Notes: a model not told the origin generated them from the letters alone. DNA of 64,000 nt from Asticcacaulis sp. AC466 (GCF_000495815.1 NZ_AWGE01000001.1:248001-312000), one strand, 5' to 3'. Positions 9,269 through 17,183 are shown, numbered from the stretch's first letter. Translations and numbers: made by a program.

Positions 9269-10383
9269 TGACCTACCAGGATCGCCTTGGCCGTATTCCT
9301 GCGGACCATTACTGGCGCGAAGACGTGCTGGCCGAAGAGATTGAGCGCATTTTCAAGCCGTCATGGTTGTGCGTGGGCTTTACCCAGGATTTGCAGGGCG
9401 ACAAGGACTTCATCACCGCCCAGATTGGTCCCAATTCCATTGTGGTGCAGAATTTTAACGGTGAGCTGAAGGCTTTCCGCAATGTCTGTTCGCATCGCTT
9501 TTCACGCATTCAGTGCGGCAAGGGCAATCGCGTGCTGCAATGCCCGTATCATGGCTGGACCTATGATGCGGCGGGCAAGCCCATAGGCATCCCGCTCAAT
9601 GCCCAGAGCTTTGGCTTGGATGCGGCGGACAAGGAGGCGCTGGCCCTCCACAGCTACGCTCTGGAAACCGTCGGTCATTTCGTCTTTGTACGGATGAGTT
9701 CCGAAGGGCCGGATCTGGCGACCTTTCTCGGCAGCTTTTACGACGATCTGAAACATGTCAGCGAGGTCTGCCCCGACTGTTTCGAACAGGCAAGCTACGA
9801 TTGGGATGCCAACTGGAAGCTGGGCATGGACAATGCCGCCGAAGGCTATCACGTCCCCCTCGTCCATGCCGACAGCTTCGGCCTGATCCTAAGCATCGAT
9901 CTGAAAATATCCGTCGATGCCGAACACAGCCGCTATGTCGGTAATCTCAAGGAGCGGTCGCTGAAGTGGTGGGGCAATGTCGCCAAAAGCATTAAGCTTG
10001 AGCCGTCGGACCGTTACCCGCAATACGGCAATTTCCTCATCTTCCCCAATATTGTCGTCACCTTCTCTTACGGGGCCTTCCTGACTTTCCAGACCTTCGA
10101 CCCGACTGGACCGCAGACCCTGCGCATCAATTCCACGTCCTGGCTGGCGAAAAACAACGGCCGCGCCGCCCGCGGCCTGGTGGTTGACAGCCTGAAAGCT
10201 TTCTCAGAACAGGTCCGCAACGAAGACCGTGACATCTGCGCCCTGGCTCAGGCGGGCACGCGTGAGGCGCCGCCGGGGCGGCCGCCCCTGTTGGGTGAGC
10301 TTGAAGGCCGCATTGCCCATTTCCAGACGGCCTATGCCGCGCGCATGGCGGCGCAGGACACGGAGGGCCTCTATGTCGACTGA
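9268..10383 (+). CDS. Rieske non-heme iron oxygenase, alpha subunit type
   Basis: A 371-residue oxygenase. The Rieske [2Fe-2S] ligands are C74-x-H76 and C92-x2-H95 (CSHRF, CPYHGW). The catalytic 2-His-1-carboxylate triad is H195, H200 (EGYHVPLVH) and probably D320 (NEDRDICALAQ). Members hydroxylate, desaturate or demethylate small organic substrates using electrons from a ferredoxin and reductase. No dedicated reductase lies in the cluster; a type-2 ferredoxin-NADP reductase is encoded at 37.8 kb. Its setting between a KAS III-like gene and an SDR suggests an acyl-thioester or sugar-bound acyl substrate (inference). It overlaps the following SDR by 11 bases. Confidence 0.9.
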   Translation: MTYQDRLGRIPADHYWREDVLAEEIERIFKPSWLCVGFTQDLQGDKDFITAQIGPNSIVVQNFNGELKAFRNVCSHRFSRIQCGKGNRVLQCPYHGWTYDAAGKPIGIPLNAQSFGLDAADKEALALHSYALETVGHFVFVRMSSEGPDLATFLGSFYDDLKHVSEVCPDCFEQASYDWDANWKLGMDNAAEGYHVPLVHADSFGLILSIDLKISVDAEHSRYVGNLKERSLKWWGNVAKSIKLEPSDRYPQYGNFLIFPNIVVTFSYGAFLTFQTFDPTGPQTLRINSTSWLAKNNGRAARGLVVDSLKAFSEQVRNEDRDICALAQAGTREAPPGRPPLLGELEGRIAHFQTAYAARMAAQDTEGLYVD

Positions 10384-11146
10384 TTCTCACCTTTTTAACC
10401 CCATGTCACTGGCAGGCCGCACCATTCTGGTCACCGGGGCGACCAGCGGCATCGGCAAGGCGACGGCCATATATCTGTCGCGCCTCGGCGCCCGTATCGT
10501 GGCGTCCGGCCGCAACCAAGACCGGCTAACCGACGTCCTGGGCCAGCTTCAAGGCGAGGGGCATATTGGGCGCCTGTTCGACCTGTCCGACCTAGAGGCC
10601 ATCGTGCCCTGGCTCAAGGCATTGTGCGCCGAAATCGGCCCGCTTAACGGGATAGCCCATTGCGCCGGCGTGCAAGCCACGCGTCCGATTCAGGCAATCA
10701 AGCCGGACTTCGTTATGGAGGTTCTGAGCCAAAACCTGGGCGCGGCCCTGATGCTGGCGCAAGGCTTCCGCCTCAAGGCCTGTCATGGTGTGCCAGCGTC
10801 TCTGGTCTATTGCTCGTCATCGGCGGCGTTGAAAACCGCGCCGGGTAACGTCGTCTATGCTGCGTCCAAGGGCGGCATTGTCTCAGCGGTCAAAGGGCTG
10901 GGCGTCGAACTGGTCCGCGATGGCGTGCGCGTCAACGCCGTGGCCCCGGCCATGGTCGATACGCCCATGTCTGACCAGTTCCGCAGCATCCTGTCGGAAG
11001 ACAATTTCAAACGCGTCGTCGATATGCATCCCCTGGGTCTTGGGCAACCTGACGACGTCGCCGCCGCCATCGCCTTTTTGCTCGCCGACACGTCGCGCTG
11101 GATCACCGGTTCGATCCTGACGGTCGATGGGGGCTTCCTGGCATGA
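10373..11146 (+). CDS. short-chain dehydrogenase/reductase (FabG-like), cassette copy 1
   Basis: A 257-residue classical SDR. The coenzyme motif TGATSGIG is at 21-28, and HCAGV replaces the common NNAG motif. The catalytic Ser (YCSSSAAL) and Y-x3-K (VYAASKGG) are present, and it ends in ITGSILTVDGGFLA. It probably reduces or oxidises a beta-oxygenated acyl intermediate. The ATG at 10373 lies inside the end of the oxygenase gene, and its stop overlaps the following hydrolase start (ATGA), so all three are probably translated as a coupled unit. A longer in-frame opening upstream overlaps the oxygenase and is not used. Confidence 0.87.
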   Translation: MSTDSHLFNPMSLAGRTILVTGATSGIGKATAIYLSRLGARIVASGRNQDRLTDVLGQLQGEGHIGRLFDLSDLEAIVPWLKALCAEIGPLNGIAHCAGVQATRPIQAIKPDFVMEVLSQNLGAALMLAQGFRLKACHGVPASLVYCSSSAALKTAPGNVVYAASKGGIVSAVKGLGVELVRDGVRVNAVAPAMVDTPMSDQFRSILSEDNFKRVVDMHPLGLGQPDDVAAAIAFLLADTSRWITGSILTVDGGFLA

Positions 11147-11979
11147 ATGCGCCCCTGCCGCGTCCGCGCCGCAAGATCAGCCTGTCGGTCAGCGACCGTC
11201 ATGGCCATGGCGCGCTCGGCTACCTTGAAATGGGCAATCCGGCGGGCGAACCGGTCGTTTTCCTTCACGGCTTCGGCGCCGATCTTTTGACCTGGCAATT
11301 GTGTCTAGTGCCGCTGGCCGCCAGCCATCGCCTGATCGCCATCGATCTGCCCGGTCATGGGCGCAGCGCCGCCGACGCGGGCGATGCCACCCTGGGCTTT
11401 ATGACCGGCTGGCTTGATGAGGCGCTGGACGTGCTCGACATTCGTACTGCCCACATGGTCGGCCACTCGATGGGGGCAAAAATCGCCCTCGGATATGCGT
11501 TGGCTTACGGTGAGCGCGTTCGCTCCCTGTCCCTGATATCGCCGGCCGGACTGGGCGGTGACTTCCACCACGACAGCCTTGACGCCTTTCTGGCCGCCGG
11601 TACGCCTCAGGCGGCTTCGGCCCTGGCCGATCATTTGCTAGGGCCGCGCGGGCGCAACATCGCCGTATCCGTCGCGGCATCGCTACAGGCCGCCGCGAGC
11701 GATCCGATACGCTCAGCCGCGCTGACGGCCCTTCTGGGCAACGCCAAGGCCTACGGGCTGGCCTTATCGCCCGAAGGGTTCGACTGGTCCCGTGTCCGCT
11801 GTCCGATCCAAATTTTGTGGGGCGACCATGACCGCCTCATTCCGGTGCCGGACGCCAGTCGCCTGCCGAAATCAGCCCCATTTCACCTTGTTCCCGGCGC
11901 GGGGCATCTGCCGCATATGGAAGATCCTGCCGTCGTCGTCGCCCATCTGAAGGAATTCCTGTCCCATGTCCGCTCTTGA
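11143..11979 (+). CDS. alpha/beta hydrolase (possible thioesterase or acyltransferase)
   Basis: A 278-residue alpha/beta hydrolase. The nucleophile is S109 in GHSMGA, the acid is in ILWGDHDRLIP and the base in GAGHLPHME. HGFGADLLTW gives the oxyanion hole. In an ACP/KAS cassette such a protein commonly acts as an editing or product-releasing thioesterase, or moves the acyl chain to an acceptor; neither is proven by sequence. It overlaps the SDR by four bases and the second carrier protein by 14, so it is embedded in the operon rather than incidental. Confidence 0.85.
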   Translation: MNAPLPRPRRKISLSVSDRHGHGALGYLEMGNPAGEPVVFLHGFGADLLTWQLCLVPLAASHRLIAIDLPGHGRSAADAGDATLGFMTGWLDEALDVLDIRTAHMVGHSMGAKIALGYALAYGERVRSLSLISPAGLGGDFHHDSLDAFLAAGTPQAASALADHLLGPRGRNIAVSVAASLQAAASDPIRSAALTALLGNAKAYGLALSPEGFDWSRVRCPIQILWGDHDRLIPVPDASRLPKSAPFHLVPGAGHLPHMEDPAVVVAHLKEFLSHVRS

Positions 11980-12202
11980 CCTGATCCGCGAGGAACTGAC
12001 GCAAATCCTGGCCGACAAGGGGGCCGAGACGGGCGAAATCGCCGCCGACACGCCCCTGCTGAACGGGCCGCTGGATATCGATAGCCTCGACTTGGCGACC
12101 TTGGTGGTTGTGCTCGAAGAAAAAACGGGCCTGACGCCTTTTGCCGATGGTTTCGTTCTTTTCCATACGGCGGGCGAACTGGCCGCACTGTTCGGCGGCT
12201 AA
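11966..12202 (+). CDS. acyl carrier protein 2 of the pse cassette
   Basis: A 78-residue carrier with the phosphopantetheine serine S40 in LDIDSLDLATL. It is acidic and helical, as ACPs are. Its start lies within the 3' end of the hydrolase, and the AMP-dependent ligase begins three bases after its stop. That pairing suggests the ligase charges this carrier. Compared with the first ACP it has a more canonical DSLD site and only distant similarity, so the two probably serve different steps. Confidence 0.87.
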   Translation: MSALDLIREELTQILADKGAETGEIAADTPLLNGPLDIDSLDLATLVVVLEEKTGLTPFADGFVLFHTAGELAALFGG

Positions 12203-12205
12203 ATC

Positions 12206-13285
12206 ATGCGCCTCGATCCCCATTTTCAGCTGATCGAGGGCGAAACGGCTACGTCCGGGGCGGATATTGTGCCGCGTTCGGCGTCCCTTATCGACATCAG
12301 GCAAAGCCCTGTGCGCGACCTGATTGCCGGCCTTGCCGCCGAAGGCGACCTCTATGTTTTGCGCGATGCATCAGCGCCGCCGCCGTTAGTGGATACGGAT
12401 GCAGGACGGGTCTGGTTGCAAACCTCCGGTACAACCGGCATCCCGAAATGGGTCGGCCACGACCGCGAAACCTTGAGTGCCCGCATCGCTCCGGGCACGC
12501 TGGGTGATACCGCCCGCTGGCTCCTGACGTTCAATCCGGGCAGCTTTGCCGGGGTTCAGGTCATCTTGTCCGCCATGGCCGGGCCGCATGTGCTGATCGT
12601 GCCGGCGTTGGATGCGTCCGTGGCGGATATGGCCGATCTGGCGGTTAGAACAAATGTTACACATATCTCCGGAACGCCGACCTTCTGGCGTGCCTTTGTC
12701 ATGGCGCTGGGATCGCGTCCTGTGTCCCTGAAAAGCCTCACCTTGGGCGGCGAGGCGTCCGATCAGACCTTGCTCGATATCCTGCGGATGCGTTTTCCCG
12801 ACGCCGCCCTGCGCCACATCTATGCCACTACCGAGGCCGGCACGGTGTTTTCCGTCCGCGATGGCAAGGCGGGCTTTCCGCGTGATTGGCTCAGCGGCGA
12901 CCTGACGCTGACCGATCGGGGCACACTGGCCGTCCGGGGGCGCGATACCGGCGATGTGATCGAAGTGACCGACGGTCGCGTCCTGTTCAAGGGGCGGATC
13001 GATGCCATGGTCAATATAGGGGGGGTGAAGGTCTATCCTGAGATGGTCGAGGCTCATCTGCTGACCTTGCCCATCGTCCAGGAGGCGCGCGTGTCGGCCC
13101 GTCCCAATCCGGTGACCGGACACGTTCTGGTCGCCGATATCGTGCTCAAACCAGATTCCGATTTGGCCGAAGCGCAAATCAAGGCACACTTGCAAACCCT
13201 GCCGCGTGCGCAGCGCCCGGTCAGTCTGCGTTTTGTCACGCATATCGATGTGGGCGCGACGGGCAAGAAATCGAGGGTGTCATGA
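12206..13285 (+). CDS. short AMP-dependent acyl ligase (ANL superfamily)
   Basis: A 359-residue adenylating enzyme, well below the usual 500-550. The phosphate-binding motif TSGTTGIPK is at 73-81, IYATTEAG (A5-like) follows, then FKGRIDAMVNIGGVKVYP (A8 hinge) and the catalytic lysine region GKKSR at 353-357. The motifs are all in order, so it is not a frame-broken gene; the missing portion is the N-terminal subdomain of about 120-150 residues before the P-loop. It likely forms an acyl-adenylate and transfers the acyl group to the adjacent ACP (inference). Its stop overlaps the next SDR start. Confidence 0.85.
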   Translation: MRLDPHFQLIEGETATSGADIVPRSASLIDIRQSPVRDLIAGLAAEGDLYVLRDASAPPPLVDTDAGRVWLQTSGTTGIPKWVGHDRETLSARIAPGTLGDTARWLLTFNPGSFAGVQVILSAMAGPHVLIVPALDASVADMADLAVRTNVTHISGTPTFWRAFVMALGSRPVSLKSLTLGGEASDQTLLDILRMRFPDAALRHIYATTEAGTVFSVRDGKAGFPRDWLSGDLTLTDRGTLAVRGRDTGDVIEVTDGRVLFKGRIDAMVNIGGVKVYPEMVEAHLLTLPIVQEARVSARPNPVTGHVLVADIVLKPDSDLAEAQIKAHLQTLPRAQRPVSLRFVTHIDVGATGKKSRVS

Positions 13286-14025
13286 CTACCGACCACAGAT
13301 GGCTGATCGTGAGTGGCGTCAGCCGCGGATTGGGCCTGGCCCTGGCGCGTGACCTGCTGGCGCAGGGTTATGGCGTGGCGGGGTGCAGCACGACCTTTGG
13401 CGATGACCTGGAGGCCCTCAAGGCGGTTCACGGCGATAAGTTCCTGTGGCAGGCGGTCGATATGGCCGATACACAGGCCATTGAGGGCTTCGTCTCCGCC
13501 GCCACGACGGCGTTCGCCGGCCAGCGCCTGTGGGGCGTGGTGAATAATGCAGGCATGTCGGTCGAAGGCATTCTCTCGACCTTGCCGGTCAGCGATATCG
13601 AGCAGGTCCTTCAGGTCAATCTGACGGGCGCCATCTGTCTGACCCGGTCCGCCTTGCGTCAAATGATGAAGACGCGCAAACCGGGGCGCGTGATTAATAT
13701 TTCGTCGATTACGGGTCTGCGCGGTTATACCGGTCTGACGGCCTATGCAGCGTCGAAAGCTGGGCTTGATGGCTTTTCCCGCGCCCTGGCGCGCGAAGTC
13801 GGCCGTGTTGGCATCACGGTAAATTCGGTTGCGCCGGGCTATATGAAAACTGCCCTGTCAGAAGGGCTGGACGACCGGCAACTGGACCAGATCGTGCGCC
13901 GTACGCCGCTTAACCGCCTGTGCGAACTGGCCGATGTCGTCCATCTCGTGCGCTTTCTGGTGTCGGAAGAGGCCGGCTTTATCACGGGCCAGACGCTTGT
14001 CGTCGATGGCGGCCTCACCTCATGA
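13282..14025 (+). CDS. 3-oxoacyl-ACP reductase-like SDR (FabG type), cassette copy 2
   Basis: A 247-residue classical SDR with SGVSRGLG as coenzyme motif (12-19), NNAGMS, the catalytic Ser in NISSITGL, Y-x3-K in YAASKAG and a terminal ITGQTLVVDGGL. This is close to the FabG consensus, so reduction of a 3-ketoacyl-ACP made by one of the KAS III-like proteins is the best guess. It is coupled to the ligase by an ATGA overlap and followed 13 bases later by the second synthase. Confidence 0.88.
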   Translation: MTTDHRWLIVSGVSRGLGLALARDLLAQGYGVAGCSTTFGDDLEALKAVHGDKFLWQAVDMADTQAIEGFVSAATTAFAGQRLWGVVNNAGMSVEGILSTLPVSDIEQVLQVNLTGAICLTRSALRQMMKTRKPGRVINISSITGLRGYTGLTAYAASKAGLDGFSRALAREVGRVGITVNSVAPGYMKTALSEGLDDRQLDQIVRRTPLNRLCELADVVHLVRFLVSEEAGFITGQTLVVDGGLTS

Positions 14026-14038
14026 AACGAGCGCATTG

Positions 14039-15043
14039 ATGGTCACCTTTTCCACCCGCGCCCCGAAACTTTGTGGCATTGTCACCGCCTTACCGGAGAC
14101 GGTCAGCGAAAACGCCGACTTAGGGATAACCTTTGGCGTGGACGCCATGGCCAAGATCATGTCGGTGACCGGCATCGAACGGCGACCGGTATCGACCCAT
14201 CATACAGTCAGCGATCTGGGCGAGGCGGCGGCGGCGCAACTTATTGACAGGCTGGGCTGGGACCGCGCCAGTATCGGTCTGTTGATCGTCATTACTCAGA
14301 CGCCGGATTATCCTCTGCCGTCAACGGCCTGTATCCTGCAAAACCGTCTGAAGCTGGGCATGCATACGGCGACCTTCGATCTGGCGCTGGGCTGTTCCGG
14401 TTACGGTTACGGCCTGTCCGTCGCCAATGCGATGATGCAGTCAGGCGGTATTACCCGCGCCCTGCTTGTCTCGGGCGATATCACCACACGCATGATTTCG
14501 GAGTCCAACCGGTCTCTGGCGCCGTTGTTCGGCGATGCCGTGGCGGTGACAGCGCTGGAACTGGACGACGGCGGACACATCGCCTTCGACCTCGGGTCAG
14601 ATGGCTCGGGAGCGCCCTACCTGATATCAAAAACCGGCGGGCTGGCGGCGCCGGGGAAGCCTGAGCTATTCATGGACGGCACCCAGGTCATGGCCTTTTC
14701 CCTGAAGCAGGTCGCGCCGTCGATCGCCCGCGCCCTGGCGGCGGCCGGACGTGACATCGGCGACATCGATCACATCATCCTGCATCAGGCCAACGCCATG
14801 ATGCTCAAGACCTTGGGGCAAAAGATCAAGGCGCGGGAGGATCAGCTGGTCTATGCCATACGCGACTTCGGCAACACCTCGTCCACCTCCATTCCCCTGG
14901 CGATATGCGACCATCTGAACCGGGTAGCGCCGCGGCCTGACCTGTCGCTTTTGCTGTGCGGTTTCGGTGTCGGCTGGTCCTGGGCGACGACCGTATGGCA
15001 AACGCCGTCGCCGGTCTGCCACGACATCATACGGGTGGCCTAG
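14039..15043 (+). CDS. KAS III-like (FabH-type) ketoacyl-ACP synthase, copy 2
   Basis: A 334-residue condensing enzyme, paralogous to copy 1, with triad C119 (LGCSGYGYG), H249 (LHQAN) and N279 (FGNTSSTSIP), and the same ending GFGVGWSWAT. It lacks most of the 20-residue insertion seen in copy 1 after the GG-L segment. The ATG at 14039 is chosen because upstream in-frame sequence belongs to the SDR gene. Two complete synthases within 6 kb suggest either two condensation rounds or one condensation and one acyl transfer. Confidence 0.88.
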   Translation: MVTFSTRAPKLCGIVTALPETVSENADLGITFGVDAMAKIMSVTGIERRPVSTHHTVSDLGEAAAAQLIDRLGWDRASIGLLIVITQTPDYPLPSTACILQNRLKLGMHTATFDLALGCSGYGYGLSVANAMMQSGGITRALLVSGDITTRMISESNRSLAPLFGDAVAVTALELDDGGHIAFDLGSDGSGAPYLISKTGGLAAPGKPELFMDGTQVMAFSLKQVAPSIARALAAAGRDIGDIDHIILHQANAMMLKTLGQKIKAREDQLVYAIRDFGNTSSTSIPLAICDHLNRVAPRPDLSLLLCGFGVGWSWATTVWQTPSPVCHDIIRVA

Positions 15044-15055
15044 AATTTTATTTTT

Positions 15056-15103
15056 ACGCACTTTTTAATCCGAAAAGTGCGTCACACTCTTCGGAAAGTG
15101 CTC
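15056..15103 (+). repeat. dispersed palindromic intergenic repeat, copy A
   Basis: A perfect 10-bp inverted repeat, ACGCACTTTT (15056-15065) and AAAAGTGCGT (15073-15082), is followed by CACACTCTTCGGAAAGTGCTC. Almost the same sequence occurs on the other strand at 40005-40051. The T-run precedes rather than follows the stem, so it is not an ordinary terminator. It fills the gap between the second KAS III-like gene and pseG and ends five bases before the pseG ATG. Confidence 0.75.
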
Positions 15104-15108
15104 CAGAC

Positions 15109-16101
15109 ATGCGGCTGTTGATCCGTACCGAGGCATCACCCCAGATCGGCATGGGCCATTTCATGCGCTGTTTCGCCATTGCCGAAACGGCGCGTGCACA
15201 GGGCATCCCCGTGACCTTCCTGCTCAATGAATTGGGCGATGCCGCGGCGGCGCGGTTGGATGAAATTGGTGCTGCGGGAGTGGCGGTCGGCGGCTCCCCC
15301 GGCTCGGCGGCGGACTTCATGGCCACGGGCGCGCTGAACCTCTCCCGCGACCGAGGCTGGCTGCTGATCGACAGCTATCAGGTGACGGAAGACTATCTGA
15401 CGCTCCAGACTCACGCCGCCCGTGTGGCAGTGATCGACGATATGAACGCCTTGGCGCGCTATGATTGCGATCTGATCATCAATCCCGCGCAAGCGGCGCG
15501 TCGGACTGACTATGAACGCAAGACCTCGGCGCGGCTATGCCTCGGTGCCGATTATGCCTTGATCCGGAAGGAGTTTTTGCAGCATGGCGATGAGGCATGC
15601 GATGACGGCTTCATTGCAATACTGTTCGGCGGCAGCGATCCGCTGCAACTGAGTGGCCGATGCGCGCGCCTCTTGCGTGAGACGCTGCCGGATACGCCGA
15701 TCCGAATTATTGCCGGGCCGGCAAATATCCATACCGCCGATCTGATGAGGTTGGAACAAGAGTTAAACGTGGTCTCCGTTGTGCAAAATCCGGCCAGTGT
15801 TGCGCAAGCGCTGCGTGGCGCGTCCTTGGTGCTGACGGCGGCCGGTGGCAGTGTCGGCGAGATGGCAGCCATGGGCTTGCCGGCGCTCGTTTTGGTCGTC
15901 TACGACAACCAGGCGTCGGCCCTAAAAGCCTGCCAGTATCCGGTCATCGATGTCCGCGCGGGCTTGCCGGACGATTTGGCGCGTGAAATCAAACAACTCA
16001 TGGATGACCCAGCCCGCCGCGCCAATATAGCGCACCACGCGCATGCCGTGGTCGACGGAAATGGGCCCAAACGCATTGTGGAGGTAATGAAAAATGTATG
16101 A
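15109..16101 (+). CDS. pseG: UDP-2,4-diacetamido-2,4,6-trideoxy-L-altropyranose hydrolase, PseG
   Basis: A 330-residue GT-B-fold hydrolase that removes UDP from the di-acetamido altrose before PseI acts. RTEASPQIGMGHFMRC is the PseG N-terminal signature with the catalytic His in GMGH. LFGGSDP and LTAAGGSVGEMAAMGLP bind the nucleotide, as in MurG-like enzymes. The ATG at 15109 starts RLLIRTEA; the in-frame upstream stretch covers the repeat and the end of the previous gene. It overlaps pseH by eight bases. Confidence 0.92.
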   Translation: MRLLIRTEASPQIGMGHFMRCFAIAETARAQGIPVTFLLNELGDAAAARLDEIGAAGVAVGGSPGSAADFMATGALNLSRDRGWLLIDSYQVTEDYLTLQTHAARVAVIDDMNALARYDCDLIINPAQAARRTDYERKTSARLCLGADYALIRKEFLQHGDEACDDGFIAILFGGSDPLQLSGRCARLLRETLPDTPIRIIAGPANIHTADLMRLEQELNVVSVVQNPASVAQALRGASLVLTAAGGSVGEMAAMGLPALVLVVYDNQASALKACQYPVIDVRAGLPDDLAREIKQLMDDPARRANIAHHAHAVVDGNGPKRIVEVMKNV

Positions 16102-16666
16102 GTTCCTGTCCTACCGACCGGTCGTACCCGGTGATGCCCGCTTGTTATTGGACTGGCGCACGGCCCCGCATATCACCAAATACATGCTGACCGATGTGCC
16201 CTATGACATCGCGCGTCAGGAGCAGTGGATCGCGGCGTGCAATGCGCGCGATGACTACGAGCATTGTGTTATTCAGATTGAGGGTCGCGACGTTGGCTAT
16301 GCGTCGATCACCGTCACCGACAAGCGGTCGAGCATCGGCGAAATCGGTGTCTATATTGGTGACAGTTCGGCGCCGAAAGAACTGACCGCCTACAACTTCG
16401 TAGGCACGCTCAATCATGCCTTCTTCACCATGGGGCTGCACAAGCTGGTCAATCATGTTGTCGACTGGAATGACCGCACGGTCCGTGCCCAGGCGTTCAA
16501 CGGCTATCGCCATGTCGGTGTGCTGAAAGACCATGCGCTAAAGGACAGCATTCGCCACGATCTGCATATTTTCGAGCAGACGGCGGCGGAGTGGGCGGCT
16601 TTCCGTAAAAAATTTCGTGATACCCGTAACTGGTGGGGCGAAGAGACCGTATATAGGGGCCTATGA
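16094..16666 (+). CDS. pseH: UDP-4-amino-4,6-dideoxy-N-acetyl-L-altrosamine N-acetyltransferase, PseH
   Basis: A 190-residue GNAT acetyltransferase for the third step, acetylating the C4 amine made by PseC. LDWRTAPHITKYMLTD near the N-terminus and GEIGVYIGD in the core are typical of PseH. VVDWNDRTVRAQAFNGYRHVG is the GNAT C-terminal half (residues 120-140). If the cassette makes a non-acetyl acyl donor, this enzyme's donor choice would be one place it could enter the sugar; that is speculation. It overlaps pseG by eight bases and is followed by msrB 11 bases on. Confidence 0.9.
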   Translation: MYEFLSYRPVVPGDARLLLDWRTAPHITKYMLTDVPYDIARQEQWIAACNARDDYEHCVIQIEGRDVGYASITVTDKRSSIGEIGVYIGDSSAPKELTAYNFVGTLNHAFFTMGLHKLVNHVVDWNDRTVRAQAFNGYRHVGVLKDHALKDSIRHDLHIFEQTAAEWAAFRKKFRDTRNWWGEETVYRGL

Positions 16667-16677
16667 AGGAGCGTCCT

Positions 16678-17160
16678 ATGAGCAAATCCAGCTTGGGTTT
16701 CGACCTGACACCGCCTACGCCGCAACAGATTGAGGACCTGGCCGCGCGCCTGGATCCCGAAGCGCGCCGCATCCTGCTTGACCACGGTACCGAGCCGCCA
16801 TTTTGCGGCAAGTTCGACGAGTATGAGGATGAAGGCACCTATATCTGCAATCTGTGCGACCTGCCGTTATTCGACAGTCACGCCAAGTTCCATTCGGGAT
16901 CGGGCTGGCCCAGCTTTTATCAGGGCATCGCCCCCGACCATATTCGCAATATCGCCGATCGGTCGCATGGCATGGTCCGCATCGAAATCCGCTGCGCCCG
17001 TTGTGACTCCCACCTTGGTCACGTCTTCGAAGACGGGCCGCGTCCAACGGGCCTGCGCTATTGCCTCAACTCGGTCGCCATGGACTTCGTGCCGGAGGCG
17101 CAGGCGCTGCCCGATCGCCTGGGGCGCGGCGCTCCGGAAGGTCAGCCAATCGGCGACTAA
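16678..17160 (+). CDS. msrB: peptide-methionine (R)-S-oxide reductase, MsrB
   Basis: A 160-residue MsrB that reduces methionine-R-sulfoxide in proteins. Zinc ligands are C57-x2-C60 (CNLC) and C106-x2-C109 (CARC); the catalytic Cys is C129 in LRYCLNSVAMDF. HSGSGWPSF and HLGHVF complete the active site. The ATG at 16678 has AAGGAG six bases before it, so the ATG at 16663, which overlaps the pseH stop, is rejected. It is probably the last gene of the pse transcript, since a strong terminator follows. Confidence 0.94.
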   Translation: MSKSSLGFDLTPPTPQQIEDLAARLDPEARRILLDHGTEPPFCGKFDEYEDEGTYICNLCDLPLFDSHAKFHSGSGWPSFYQGIAPDHIRNIADRSHGMVRIEIRCARCDSHLGHVFEDGPRPTGLRYCLNSVAMDFVPEAQALPDRLGRGAPEGQPIGD

Positions 17161-17183
17161 GGCGTTTATTGAGTGCCTAACAA

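Noticed and set aside
15056-15082. Rho-independent terminator between the second KAS III-like gene and pseG
   Set aside because: The hairpin is perfect but the T-run is before it, not after, on the plus strand, and the same sequence recurs at 40 kb in another context.
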